Shown here in pieces: positions 1 to 8,099 of a stretch of DNA of 64,000 nt. The position numbers were made by a program, and so were the translations under genes. This DNA comes from DASRJW01 sp964567755 (lineage in GTDB: Bacteria; Krumholzibacteriota; Krumholzibacteriia; G020349025), in contig CAZMNW010000061.1 of assembly GCA_964567755.1 (NCBI GenBank), positions 1 through 64,000 on the forward strand, written 5' to 3'. The stretch's first letter is position 1. Each line of letters begins with the position of its first letter. Below the pieces are notes generated by a model. It had not been told where the DNA came from. It did no database searches and was given only the letters and a program-made list of their open reading frames with translations.

Positions 1-150
1 TCCCATGCCCGCTTGGGCAGGGAATCCGCCGCCTCGATCATGTTCTCTCGCGCATCGATGCCGAACACGAAACGAATGCCCTGCTCGTCCCATCGATCCA
101 GGTGCCGGGTCTGACTGAAATCCGTGTCCCCACGAAAAGTGGAGTTGCTC
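1..150 (-). mobile_element. IS1380-like transposase fragment at the window edge
   Basis: The minus-strand translation from about position 140 to the edge reads FRGDTDFSQTRHLDRW and then GIRFVFGIDARENMIEAAD. These match what I remember of the catalytic-core region of IS1380-family transposases. No upstream transposase N-terminus, terminal inverted repeat or target duplication is visible, and the fragment is in frame with the LiaF-like gene. It could be the remnant of an insertion or a chimeric contig end. Confidence 0.45.
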
Positions 151-848
151 GATCGCGACGTGGCCGTGATTTTCACCACGGCGTACGACACATACGCGAG
201 TCGCTGCGTCGGATCCCCCGCGGTCTGTGGCTTGCGACTGTCGACGTACGCTCCCATGAACGGCGAGACGTGACTCACCACAGTCCAATCAGGCGGCACG
301 TGGATGTCGATCCCGCCCCAGAAGGCGAAGACATCCATGATGGCCTCGCCATTGGCGATCCGTGCCTGGGTCAGGTCCACTTCGCAACCCCCCATGATGG
401 CGGTCAATTCGCCACCGCGGAAGTCTGTCGACGTGCTCCTGCGGTCGGCGCCGCTCCAGACGCAGAACGCCGAGACCGTGGACGACGGATCTGTCGCCGA
501 CACGACGTGTTCGTGGCGCTGGGTGACACGGCGGAGCATCGTCACACCGAGGAGAATGAGGAGCAGCGGCCAGAAATCCCAGATCCCGAACGGCAGGATG
601 TCGAGGTTCCACATGAGGAACGCAACGCCGGCCGCGATCCACAGCCCCGCGATCAGCCGTGCCGTACTCGTGGTGCTCGAGCCCAGCTTGGATACGCCGA
701 CGAAGATCAGCACCAGGGGCCAGAAGCTGAAGTAGTCCCTGGTGTCGATGTACCCCAAGTTGTCGAGCGTGAGCAGCACGCCGAGCGTGATGACGAAGAG
801 CCCGACGACGAGATGGGGCGTGAGCCGGCTGCCGTATTTCGTGCTCAT
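1..848 (-). CDS. LiaF-like membrane protein, 3'-partial, running in frame into a transposase-like tail
   Basis: The first 100 or so residues hold two pairs of short membrane segments rich in Phe, Trp and Leu (for example DYFSFWPLVLIFVG and IWDFWPLLLILLGVTML). A soluble part with GGELTAIMGGCEVDLTQA follows. This is the layout of LiaF/YvqF-type proteins (DUF5668 plus a C-terminal beta domain) that accompany envelope-stress signalling. The typical ending should follow PTQRL, but the reading frame instead enters a segment containing FRGDTDFSQTRHLDRW, which resembles IS1380-type DDE transposases, and leaves the window without a stop. The start is the second of two ATGs after GGTGAGG; the first lies at 851. 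Only 5 nt separate it from the upstream gene, so the three minus-strand genes here look like one operon. Confidence 0.6.
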   Translation of the reverse strand, partial: MSTKYGSRLTPHLVVGLFVITLGVLLTLDNLGYIDTRDYFSFWPLVLIFVGVSKLGSSTTSTARLIAGLWIAAGVAFLMWNLDILPFGIWDFWPLLLILLGVTMLRRVTQRHEHVVSATDPSSTVSAFCVWSGADRRSTSTDFRGGELTAIMGGCEVDLTQARIANGEAIMDVFAFWGGIDIHVPPDWTVVSHVSPFMGAYVDSRKPQTAGDPTQRLAYVSYAVVKITATSRSSNSTFRGDTDFSQTRHLDRWDEQGIRFVFGIDARENMIEAADSLPKRAW

Positions 849-853
849 CATCC

Positions 854-1270
854 TCACCCGTTCGCAGGTGGCGTGTTGGCGCCGCGCATTGCTTTCCACA
901 CCATGGAGATCCCAAACACGACCACGAGGAGCGGCCAGGAATCACCATAGCTCAGGCCCCACAACTCCTGTTCGTTCACGAACAGCCAAAGTCCGATGGC
1001 CACGAGCCAGAGGCCACTGCTCCGATCCCTGCTGTCGATCAACCGCACCACACCGAAGATCACGATGAAGAGCGGCCACGCGTCCCACGCGAAGCGGAAG
1101 TCGACAATGCGCAAATTGTCGAGCAGAAAGAGCACGCCAATCAGGATCATCGCAAGGCCAGTGGCGAGGCCGCCGTGGCCGCGGATCCCGCGCGGCCGCG
1201 CGTGTGATGCGGTCGGGACCCATCGCTTGTCAGGTCCCGCCTGTCCTTCCTGCGCGCGTTCGTCGCTCAT
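854..1270 (-). CDS. Small four-segment membrane protein, LiaF N-terminal-like (DUF5668 type)
   Basis: The protein has 138 residues with four hydrophobic segments (starting at GLATGLAMILIGVLFLLDNL, AWPLFIVIFGVVRL, SGLWLVAIGLWLFV and SWPLLVVVFGISMVW). The helix pairs with the LLDN and WPL motifs are typical of the membrane domain found at the N-terminus of LiaF-like proteins. There is no soluble domain, so it is a membrane-only version of its downstream neighbour. ATG 1270 is preferred because GAGGAGG lies 8 nt upstream; an in-frame ATG at 1291 would put that ribosome site inside the gene. A role in envelope-stress sensing is inferred from the neighbour only. Confidence 0.7.
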   Translation of the reverse strand: MSDERAQEGQAGPDKRWVPTASHARPRGIRGHGGLATGLAMILIGVLFLLDNLRIVDFRFAWDAWPLFIVIFGVVRLIDSRDRSSGLWLVAIGLWLFVNEQELWGLSYGDSWPLLVVVFGISMVWKAMRGANTPPANG

Positions 1271-1287
1271 GACACGATCCTCCTCGA

Positions 1288-1512
1288 TCACCCAAGGGTG
1301 AGAACATGCAACCCGATGCGCAGCATCGCCTCGACGAGAGCAGTGGCGATGCTCAAAACATCATGGAGAAGCCCGGCGTGCGCGGCGCCGATGAAGAGCA
1401 CAGTCGCACCCAGGCAGGCACACATGAGGAACATTTGCATAACGGCGGTGGCGGCGAGGATCGGGACGACCCACTCGCTTCCTGTCACCGCACGTTCCAG
1501 ATTTCCTGCCAT
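1288..1512 (-). CDS. Small membrane protein of unknown function
   Basis: This 74-residue protein begins after a very good ribosome site (GGAGGTGAGCC then ATG). It has a hydrophobic stretch around residues 15-45 and a second near residues 50-70. No family is recognised. It is the first gene of the minus-strand operon with the two LiaF-like genes, so an envelope role is plausible but not shown. Confidence 0.55.
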   Translation of the reverse strand: MAGNLERAVTGSEWVVPILAATAVMQMFLMCACLGATVLFIGAAHAGLLHDVLSIATALVEAMLRIGLHVLTLG

Positions 1513-1650
1513 GGCTCACCTCCGTTCTGAACGGAGATTACGGACGGCGATGCAGGGCCGCTGCGCCTTTTCGGCCAATGGCGGTGGGGCGTCGGTGAAC
1601 GCCGCTTTCGCCGGGACCACCAGCACGTCATTCTATACTGGTGGAGTTGG

Positions 1651-2733
1651 GTGAAAGGTGCTGCCGTGCACGCGATGGTCCTCGACAAGATCCGGCGGGT
1701 GGGGAAGCAGACCGCGGCACTGCGCTGGGCTGAAGTTCCCGAACCAGTGCCGGGTCCATACGCGATCCGCGTCCGCGTCTCCGTCTGCGGCGTCTGTCGC
1801 ACCGACCTCGACGAAATCGAAGGCAGGGCAAAGCCGCCGCGGCTCCCGGTCGTTCCCGGGCACCAAGTGGTCGGCATCGTCGATGCGCTCGGACCGGACG
1901 CACAGCAGTGGCGCGTCGGCGACCGCGTCGGCGTCGCGTGGATTTACGATGCGTGCGGCATGTGCCGGCTCTGTCGCCAGGGAATGGAGAATCTCTGCGC
2001 CAGGTTCGTGGGCACAGGCCGGGACGTGGACGGCGGTTACGCCGAGTCCATCGTGGTCCCCGAAATCTTCGCGCACGCAATCCCGGCACAGTTCACCGAC
2101 GCGCAAGCGGCGCCGCTGCTTTGCGCCGGCGCCATCGGCTATCGGTCCTTCCGGATGTGCGGATTGCGCAACGGCCAAGCGCTCGGGCTCATGGGATTCG
2201 GGGCGTCGGCGCATCTGGTGCTCCAAATGGTGCAGCACGAACTTCCGCAGTCGCGCGTCTACGTCTTCGCGCGCAGCCGAGTCCAACGCAGTTTCGCACG
2301 CCGGCTCGGCGCCCATTGGGTCGGCGACATCGATCGGCCGCCGCCATGGAATCTCGACGCTGTGATCGATACCACCCCCGCGTGGCGACCGGTGCTTCAC
2401 GCCCTCGCGTATTTGCACCCCGGCGGTCGCCTGGTGATCAACGCCATCCACAAGGATGATCAGGACCGCGAGGCCATGAGCGAGATCGATTACACCGCAC
2501 ATCTCTGGATGGAGAAAGAAATCAAGAGTGTCGCGAATGTGACGCGCACCGATGTGCGCGAGTTCCTCGAGCTCGCTGCACGTACGAACATCCGCCCCGA
2601 AGTCGAGGAATACACGCTGCAGGACGCCAATCGCGCCATCTGCGAGCTCAAAGCCGGCAAGAGCCGCGGCGCGAAAGTGTTGTGCGTGTCTGGAGAGAAG
2701 GCAGAAGGCAAGATCGTACCGATCCGCCGATAA
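1651..2733 (+). CDS. Zinc-dependent alcohol dehydrogenase (MDR superfamily)
   Basis: A medium-chain dehydrogenase of 360 residues. Catalytic zinc ligands are visible as Cys49 (CRTDL), His71 (PGHQVVG) and Cys158 (LLCAG). The structural zinc lobe is Cys102, Cys105, Cys108 and Cys116. The nucleotide-binding segment reads GLMGFGASAHLVLQ, the glycine-rich variant common in the class of zinc alcohol dehydrogenases that includes AdhA-like enzymes. It should oxidise or reduce an alcohol/aldehyde pair with NAD(P); the substrate cannot be read from sequence. Start choice is uncertain: GTG 1651 follows GGAG, but GTG 1666 (protein beginning MHAMVLD) would fit the family length better. The gene stands alone on the plus strand. 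Confidence 0.85.
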   Translation: MKGAAVHAMVLDKIRRVGKQTAALRWAEVPEPVPGPYAIRVRVSVCGVCRTDLDEIEGRAKPPRLPVVPGHQVVGIVDALGPDAQQWRVGDRVGVAWIYDACGMCRLCRQGMENLCARFVGTGRDVDGGYAESIVVPEIFAHAIPAQFTDAQAAPLLCAGAIGYRSFRMCGLRNGQALGLMGFGASAHLVLQMVQHELPQSRVYVFARSRVQRSFARRLGAHWVGDIDRPPPWNLDAVIDTTPAWRPVLHALAYLHPGGRLVINAIHKDDQDREAMSEIDYTAHLWMEKEIKSVANVTRTDVREFLELAARTNIRPEVEEYTLQDANRAICELKAGKSRGAKVLCVSGEKAEGKIVPIRR

Positions 2734-2785
2734 GAGCGAGTTCCAACGCAAGATCTGGCATCGGGCGCTGCGATAGCAGGGAAGG

Positions 2786-2971
2786 TCACTTCCCTGCAGT
2801 GCGAGGTTTCACGGTCGATTCGGTGAAGGGCGGGAGACGCGGAAACCGGACGACCTGAGCCTGCGTCCAATCGACCCATTCCGTCGAGTCGTGCGTTTCC
2901 CAGAACTTTCGTTCCTCGGCCTGGGAACGAAACTTGGGAATCTTCTTCAAGGTCTTTTTGCGCGTCGTCAT
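2786..2971 (-). CDS. CopG/BrnA-like antitoxin, C-terminally truncated
   Basis: The N-terminal half (KIPKFRSQAEERKFWETHDS then TEWVDW) is the characteristic opening of the CopG/BrnA-like antitoxin family. In that family a short ribbon-helix-helix segment normally follows the FPxLxP motif. Here the protein keeps VRFPRLPPFTES and then ends with VKPRTAGK, giving 61 residues instead of about 80-90. The DNA-binding/oligomerisation part is therefore missing. No toxin gene lies next to it, so it looks like a decaying orphan. ATG 2971 was chosen because conserved residues begin just after it. Confidence 0.55.
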   Translation of the reverse strand: MTTRKKTLKKIPKFRSQAEERKFWETHDSTEWVDWTQAQVVRFPRLPPFTESTVKPRTAGK

Positions 2972-3107
2972 CGATGCGTCGCTTCCGCGTGGTCGTTCCC
3001 CGGGCACCGCGTCCATCAAAGCCGGAAGGCCAAGTCAACGGACCTCTGGAGTTCTTGAATCTCTGGAGCTGTTGCAACGCGCAGGCTTGCCCGCATGACT
3101 TGCTGTC

Positions 3108-3136
3108 TTGACGGGCCAGGGGTCCGTCCCTATCCT
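3108..3136 (+). promoter_or_regulatory. Sigma-70-type promoter for pntAB-pntB
   Basis: TTGACG at 3108-3113 and TATCCT at 3131-3136 are separated by exactly 17 nt. This would start transcription near 3143, giving a leader of about 95 nt before pntAB. It was read by eye, but both hexamers and the spacing fit the consensus well. Confidence 0.6.
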
Positions 3137-3237
3137 CGCCGCCCGGTGTGGCTGTCGGCGCGTGGCTCGCTGGCGCCACTAGGTTCACGGCAACGCGGCA
3201 CGCCGCGCCGCACCCGAGCCCGAGAGGTGATCGCCGC

Positions 3238-3534
3238 ATGACCCATCTCGACATCTGGTCCGCACTGTTCGTCTTCATGCTGGCGACTTTCATCGGTCTC
3301 GAGGTCATTCGCAACGTCTCCCGTCTCTTGCACACGCCACTCATGTCGCTCACCAATGCCATCTCGGCGATCGCCGTCGTGGGGTCGATCCTGCTCGCGG
3401 GCGAGCAAGAAACGCCGCTCTCCACCCTGCTCGGCACGGTGGCGGTCGCGGCTTCGATGACCAACATCGTGAGCGGCTTCCTGATCACCGACCGCATGCT
3501 CAAGATGTTCAAGAAGCGTCCGGACAAGAAATGA
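3238..3534 (+). CDS. pntAB: NAD(P) transhydrogenase alpha subunit part 2 (membrane domain)
   Basis: A 98-residue protein with three hydrophobic helices. It matches the small membrane subunit of the split, three-gene form of proton-translocating transhydrogenase: it starts WSALFVFMLATFIGLEVI and contains SNIVSGFLITDRMLKMF-type residues (here TNIVSGFLITDRMLKMF). With PntB it forms the proton channel of the enzyme that transfers hydride between NADH and NADP+. ATG 3238 follows GAGAGGTG. It overlaps pntB by 4 nt (ATGA). The NAD-binding subunit gene pntAA, which normally lies directly upstream, is absent; the upstream neighbour is an unrelated antitoxin on the other strand. Confidence 0.92.
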   Translation: MTHLDIWSALFVFMLATFIGLEVIRNVSRLLHTPLMSLTNAISAIAVVGSILLAGEQETPLSTLLGTVAVAASMTNIVSGFLITDRMLKMFKKRPDKK

Positions 3535-4910
3535 TCGAACACCTGACACAGGTCGCATACATCCTCTCCACCGGGCTCTTTGTCTTCTCGCTCAAGTGGC
3601 TGAGCCATCCGAGGACGGCGCGGCGTGGCGTCATCGCCGGCATCTTGGGAATGACCTTCGCCGTGATCGGCACCTTGCTGCACCCGGAGATCGTCACCTA
3701 CCAATGGATCGCGATCGGGCTGGTGGTTGGGACGCTGGCGGGCATTCCGCTGTCGCGCGTGCCGCTGACCGCGGTGCCACAGCGAACGGCGCTTTCGCAT
3801 GCCTTCGGCGGTCTTGCCGCGGGCCTGGTGGGCACGGCGAAATACATTCTCTGGCTGCAGCACGATGAGCTCACCGTCTTCCGCACCAGCGCCATCGTCG
3901 TCGAGATCATCCTGGGATACCTGACGTTCACCGGCAGTCTCATGGCCGCCGGCAAGCTGCAGGAAGTCATCCCGACCCGGCCGATCACCTACCGCGGCCA
4001 GAACTTCATCAATCTCGGCTTGCTCGCGATCGCTGTCGTGAGCGGTGTCGTTCTCATCGCCCGGCCAGAGACATGGCAGTTGTTCCCTGTGATCGTCGGA
4101 ATGTCGCTTCTCTTCGGCGTCCTGCTCATCATTCCGATTGGCGGCGCCGACATGCCGACGGTGATCTCACTGCTCAACGCCTACGCCGGGCTGTCGGCGG
4201 TGGCGATGGGGTTCGTGCTCGAGAACAAGCTGCTCATCACCGCGGGAGCGTTGGATGGTTCGTCGGGGCTCATCCTGTCGATCATCATGTGCCGGGCCAT
4301 GAACCGGTCATTTACCAACGTGCTCTTCGGCGCCTTTGGCCAAGTGGCGACGAGCGCGGCGGTGCAGCAGCAGCGCAGCTACAAGACCGCGACCGCCGAA
4401 GACGTGGCGCAGATGCTCACCGCCGCCACCAGCGTCGTGGTCATTCCCGGTTACGGCATGGCGGTGGGGCAAGCGCAACATCGTGTGCGCGAGATCTACG
4501 ATTTTCTTTCCAAGCGCGGCATCGACGTCAAGTTCGCCATTCATCCGGTGGCAGGGCGCATGCCGGGCCACATGAACGTGCTGCTGGCGGAAGCCGACAT
4601 TCCCTACGATCGCCTCGTCGAAATGGAAGAGATCAACAAGGACATGCCGCAAGTGGACGTGGCGTTGGTCATCGGCGCCAACGATGTGGTCAACCCGGCG
4701 GCGCGCAGCGATCCGGGCAGCCCGATCTACGGCATGCCCATCATCGACGCCGACAAGGCCAAGCTCTGCATCGCCAACAAGCGCACGATGAATCCGGGGT
4801 TTGCCGGCATCGACAACGACCTCTACTACGCCGACCGCACACTCATGCTCTTCGGCGACTCCAAGGCCGCGCTCGGTCACGTCGTCGACCAACTCAAGTC
4901 CGGAAGCTGA
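3531..4910 (+). CDS. pntB: NAD(P) transhydrogenase beta subunit
   Basis: 459 residues, full length for PntB. The N-terminal two thirds is a multi-helix membrane domain with the signature GADMPTVISLLNAYAGLSAV. The C-terminal NADP-binding domain has VVIPGYGMAVGQAQ, GRMPGHMNVLLAEA, GANDVVNPAA and the terminal KRTMNPGFAGIDNDLYY loop that closes over NADP. It works in the cytoplasmic membrane and normally needs PntAA, which is not encoded here. It is co-translated with pntAB through an ATGA overlap. Confidence 0.96.
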   Translation: MIEHLTQVAYILSTGLFVFSLKWLSHPRTARRGVIAGILGMTFAVIGTLLHPEIVTYQWIAIGLVVGTLAGIPLSRVPLTAVPQRTALSHAFGGLAAGLVGTAKYILWLQHDELTVFRTSAIVVEIILGYLTFTGSLMAAGKLQEVIPTRPITYRGQNFINLGLLAIAVVSGVVLIARPETWQLFPVIVGMSLLFGVLLIIPIGGADMPTVISLLNAYAGLSAVAMGFVLENKLLITAGALDGSSGLILSIIMCRAMNRSFTNVLFGAFGQVATSAAVQQQRSYKTATAEDVAQMLTAATSVVVIPGYGMAVGQAQHRVREIYDFLSKRGIDVKFAIHPVAGRMPGHMNVLLAEADIPYDRLVEMEEINKDMPQVDVALVIGANDVVNPAARSDPGSPIYGMPIIDADKAKLCIANKRTMNPGFAGIDNDLYYADRTLMLFGDSKAALGHVVDQLKSGS

Positions 4911-5309
4911 ACCAGCTGGTCTCCTGCGCGCGTTCGGCGGAGCGCCGACCGCGCGGCGCGTGACACGCGACACCGTCCGCTGCAACTTGTTGCTCTGCGT
5001 GCAGCAGATCGTGCCAGCACGATGGAAGCCGAGGTACACTGGTAACGAGGCAAGTGGAGCTGGGCGGAATGATTCGCGTCATCGAGGAGTCGGGAGAGCA
5101 CTGCTTGTATCCGACCCCGATGCTCGTCGCGACCAACATTTCGCAGCGGGTCGCAAGGGCCTTCAAGAAATGGAGCTCGCCGCAACGGTGCGGCGTGAGC
5201 GACCGGGTCGCGACGGAGTCACTCCCGTCCAACAGAGATGCACTGATCACAGGTGACAGACCTGTTGGGATGACTTGAAATCGCAGCACTGGGGTGAGAG
5301 AATCTTGTC
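4911..5309 (+). other. Gene-poor interval between pntB and the ParE-type module
   Basis: About 400 nt without a confident gene. The only coding hint is a short open frame at 5069-5278, listed separately. No hairpin terminator with a T-run was seen after pntB. Confidence 0.5.
5069..5278 (+). CDS. Possible small conserved protein or gene fossil
   Basis: The start MIRVIEESGEHCLYPTPMLV resembles short proteins of the form VIDESGEDYLYP followed by a Leu/Pro/Val-rich end, which I remember from many GC-rich genomes. They occur near unrelated genes and are of unknown function. A weak ribosome site (GGAGCTGGGCGGA) precedes the ATG. After residue 35 (RAFKKW) the similarity to that pattern stops and the composition becomes arbitrary, so the 3' part may be frameshifted or decayed. 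Confidence 0.3.
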   Translation: MIRVIEESGEHCLYPTPMLVATNISQRVARAFKKWSSPQRCGVSDRVATESLPSNRDALITGDRPVGMT

Positions 5310-5537
5310 ATGATTCGAAATACGCTGGCAGAATTGTTGAAACTCCCCGTCGACCAGCGGGTGGAACTCGCCCTCGCACTGTGGGAAAGCCTCGACGACA
5401 AGGAGTGCGAAGCCGAGCTCGTGCTTTCCCCAGAGCAGGAAGCGGAGCTGGATCGTCGTCTCGCAGAGCACCTGGCTAGTCCTGGGTCTTCCATCCCATG
5501 GGAAGAGGTCCGGCGCAAGCTCATGGGTGGCGCATGA
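5310..5537 (+). CDS. Addiction-module antitoxin (TIGR02574/PF09720 type)
   Basis: 75 residues with LLKLPVDQRVELALALWESL, the hallmark of the putative addiction module component family. It is a small acidic protein that pairs with ParE/RelE toxins. The middle region (LVLSPEQEAELDRRLAEHLA) is the expected toxin-binding helix. Its stop overlaps the start of the toxin gene by 4 nt (ATGA), which ties their translation together. Confidence 0.85.
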   Translation: MIRNTLAELLKLPVDQRVELALALWESLDDKECEAELVLSPEQEAELDRRLAEHLASPGSSIPWEEVRRKLMGGA

Positions 5538-5830
5538 GCCTGTGGCTCGTCGTTCGGCCCGAAGCTGAGGCGGAGTTTCTCGAAGCGCAAGTCTGGTACG
5601 AGTCCCGTCGCGAAGGTCTCGGTGCGAGATTTGCCGTAGCCGTCGATGCGAGCGTGGCGAAAGTTCTTGCGGCTCCGCTTGCATTTCCTCGAGTCCGTGG
5701 TGACATCCGGCGCTCGCTCATCATGACTTTTCCCTACGCGATGTACTACCAGATCGTGGCGAACGAGGTAGTGATCTTGGCAATCATGCATGGTCGCAGA
5801 CATCCTCGGCTGTGGCGTTCTCGGCGTTGA
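5534..5830 (+). CDS. ParE/RelE-superfamily toxin
   Basis: 98 residues in the plasmid-stabilisation toxin fold. The N-terminal helix pair ends in AQVWYESRREGLGARFAVAV. The central part reads FPRVRGDIRRSLIMTFPYAM, with the Arg-containing strand YYQIVANEVVILAIMHGRRH typical of ParE-like proteins. In the RelE/ParE superfamily such proteins block ribosomes or gyrase; which target applies is not readable here. It begins at the ATGA overlap with the antitoxin. An upstream in-frame ATG at 5498 is inside the antitoxin and lacks a ribosome site. Confidence 0.85.
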   Translation: MSLWLVVRPEAEAEFLEAQVWYESRREGLGARFAVAVDASVAKVLAAPLAFPRVRGDIRRSLIMTFPYAMYYQIVANEVVILAIMHGRRHPRLWRSRR

Positions 5831-5909
5831 AGGTCTAACGTGCTGCACCTGCGGAGCACCGCAGGTTGGCGGGGCAGTAGCACCACACGTTGTCGTGGCC
5901 GGACAAGTG

Positions 5910-7946
5910 TCAGGCCTCGAACAACTCTGGTCGCCATTCGACGCCGAGCGCGCTCGGTGGCGCCATGTAACCGAGGAGCGCTGACGCCGCGACCACGGCG
6001 GGGCTGGCGAGATAGCCTTCGCCGCCAAAGCCCATGCGGTTCTGCCAATTGCGATTGAACGAGGTGATGGCGCGCTGCCCCGGTTGCAGCGCGTCCGGTC
6101 CTTGGCCGAAGCATGGCCCGCACCATGAATCGCGGATCTTCCCGCCCACGGAGCGTAAGACGTCGGCGACGGATTCGCCGCCCAAGCGATCCTCTGCCTT
6201 TTCGATCAGCTGCTTGACGCCGCCCGAGCCTGGGAAGACGACGAAGTCTCCGTGGACTTGGGAATGGCCGGTGGCGCGTGCCGCGGCGATCACGAGTGCT
6301 GCGTGCAGCAGATCGGTGTAGCTGCCGTTGGTGCACGAGCCGATGTATGCCTTGTCGAAACGCAGGCGCTCCTTGGCGACATCCTCGGCGGGGAAGGCGT
6401 TGGCGGGGCTGTGTGGCTTGGCGATCATCGGCACGATGCCGGAGAGGTCGAGCGTCTCGTCGATGTCGAAGTTGGCATCCTCGCCCGGGCGGATGGCGGG
6501 ATACGGCAACGACGTCATGCCCTTGGCGCGGAACCAGGCGTTGGTGATCTCGTCGGGCGCAAAGATTCCATTCAATGCCTCGCCCTCGGCCATCATGTTG
6601 GCGATGGTGTTGCGGAAGGCGATGGGCAGCTGGCGCTTCGCGTCCACGAACTCCACCGACATGCCTTGCGACTGCTTCGCCCCCCAACATTCGAGCAGCT
6701 TGAGCACGATGTCTTTGCCCGTCACCCAAGGTTGCAGGCGACCGCTGAAAACGACGCGTCGGGCGCGCGCCAGCGTCATGTACACGTAGCCCGTGGACCA
6801 ACCGAAGCCGAGCGTGGTCGAACCAACACCGATGCCGACGGCACCGTATGCGCCATAAGCACGGCTGTGTGAATCGGCGCCCGGAATGAACTGCCCCGGG
6901 TACACGAGCCCCTGCTCGGGGAAGTAGAAGTGGAAGATGCCGTCGCCCGGCGTGGCGTAGTAGGGCTTCTTCATGCCCTGTTGCGCCGCGAAGGCACGGC
7001 CGATGGAAGTCTGCTTGTCGTCGGCCTCCTTGCCAGTGAACACGAAGTGATCGTTGGCGACAGCGGCCTGGCGCGGGAAGATGCGCCCGCCGGTGATCTG
7101 GTTGAAGGTGTGGATGGCGAACGGGGCGGTGCCGTCGGAAGCCGGCAACAGGTCGGCGTAGATGCGCAACGTCGCTCCTGGCTTCACTGCGTCGTTCTTG
7201 TCGACGCGGTGTGCCCAGACGATCTGCTCCGTCGTGGTGAGCAAACGCGCCGTCTTTTCGTCGGGCCACTCGATCCGTGGAGCGGTTTCGACGGATCGCC
7301 GCAGCTCGCGCCGGCCGATTTCGAAGACGCCGCCGCTGCGACGGATCTCGTCTTCCTTCGCCGTCAACGGCTTGGGCGCGTAGGTCTTGGTCCGGGTCTC
7401 GTTGGTGAGCTGCCGCGTCACCGGTTCGAAAGCGAAAGCATCGCCGTCCTGCGCGTCCTCGACAGCCTCCTTGCATTGCACAACCTGCAAACCCAAGTTG
7501 AGCGCGTTGCGCCGGAAGATGTCGCCCATGTTGTCGCCGCACACGATCACCATCTGCAGATGTGCTTCCTCGGCGACCGCTTTGAGACCCGCTGGACTCA
7601 TCTCACGCGACGAGCCGATGGCGAAGCGATCGCCGGCGATCAAGAAGGTCTCGCCGCGGTGCACGCGGTCTCTGAAATCGGGCATGAGAAAGCGGAAGGA
7701 ACCGGCCTTCCAGCGTTCGTCCAGCGTTTCCAAACTTTCGGAGACGCAGTCCGACGCCGGTGTGATCTGATCGGTGTCGATGGCATCGAGCTTGTGGCCC
7801 GGCCGCTTCGGATCCCAAAACACGAGGGCACGCCCGCGGATGACATGTGCCGCATCCGGCGCGGCCGCGGCGCCGGAGGATTCGAGATCCGTCGCGGTCA
7901 CACCCGGCTTCAGTCGTGCAGGCTGGATCGTGTGCATCGCTTGCAT
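5910..7946 (-). CDS. Aconitase-superfamily hydro-lyase with swivel domain at the N-terminus
   Basis: 678 residues. The LeuD-like swivel domain comes first (about residues 35-200: IDTDQITPA at 56-64, GSSRE at 111-115). The LeuC-like catalytic part follows (about 215-678), with PGADSHSRAYGAYGA, GSCTNGSYTDL and CGPCFGQGP. The three 4Fe-4S ligands are Cys538, Cys609 and Cys612. The usual aconitase A order has the swivel last. Swivel-first occurs in AcnB, but the AcnB HEAT-like domain is missing here. Isomerisation of citrate/isocitrate or of a related 2-hydroxy tricarboxylate is the likely reaction; the exact substrate is open. ATG 7937 (after AGGA) is an alternative start. Not obviously in an operon. 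Confidence 0.85.
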   Translation of the reverse strand: MQAMHTIQPARLKPGVTATDLESSGAAAAPDAAHVIRGRALVFWDPKRPGHKLDAIDTDQITPASDCVSESLETLDERWKAGSFRFLMPDFRDRVHRGETFLIAGDRFAIGSSREMSPAGLKAVAEEAHLQMVIVCGDNMGDIFRRNALNLGLQVVQCKEAVEDAQDGDAFAFEPVTRQLTNETRTKTYAPKPLTAKEDEIRRSGGVFEIGRRELRRSVETAPRIEWPDEKTARLLTTTEQIVWAHRVDKNDAVKPGATLRIYADLLPASDGTAPFAIHTFNQITGGRIFPRQAAVANDHFVFTGKEADDKQTSIGRAFAAQQGMKKPYYATPGDGIFHFYFPEQGLVYPGQFIPGADSHSRAYGAYGAVGIGVGSTTLGFGWSTGYVYMTLARARRVVFSGRLQPWVTGKDIVLKLLECWGAKQSQGMSVEFVDAKRQLPIAFRNTIANMMAEGEALNGIFAPDEITNAWFRAKGMTSLPYPAIRPGEDANFDIDETLDLSGIVPMIAKPHSPANAFPAEDVAKERLRFDKAYIGSCTNGSYTDLLHAALVIAAARATGHSQVHGDFVVFPGSGGVKQLIEKAEDRLGGESVADVLRSVGGKIRDSWCGPCFGQGPDALQPGQRAITSFNRNWQNRMGFGGEGYLASPAVVAASALLGYMAPPSALGVEWRPELFEA

Positions 7947-8099
7947 TCCTGTGGTGAGACTGATGTCGAGTTCGCATGAGTACGGTGAACGTCGAGAAGC
8001 TGCCAGATTGCCGGGAGTTCTGCAAGCGCCCCAGAATCAGAGGGCTCATATTGCCCGCGATCTTTGCGAGATGCGATGTCGAAGTGGCGGAAGGGCTGA

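Noticed and set aside
5746..7542. A 598-residue open frame on the minus strand overlapping the aconitase-like gene
   Set aside because: It is an out-of-frame reading with very high Arg content and no family motif; the aconitase frame carries all conserved residues.
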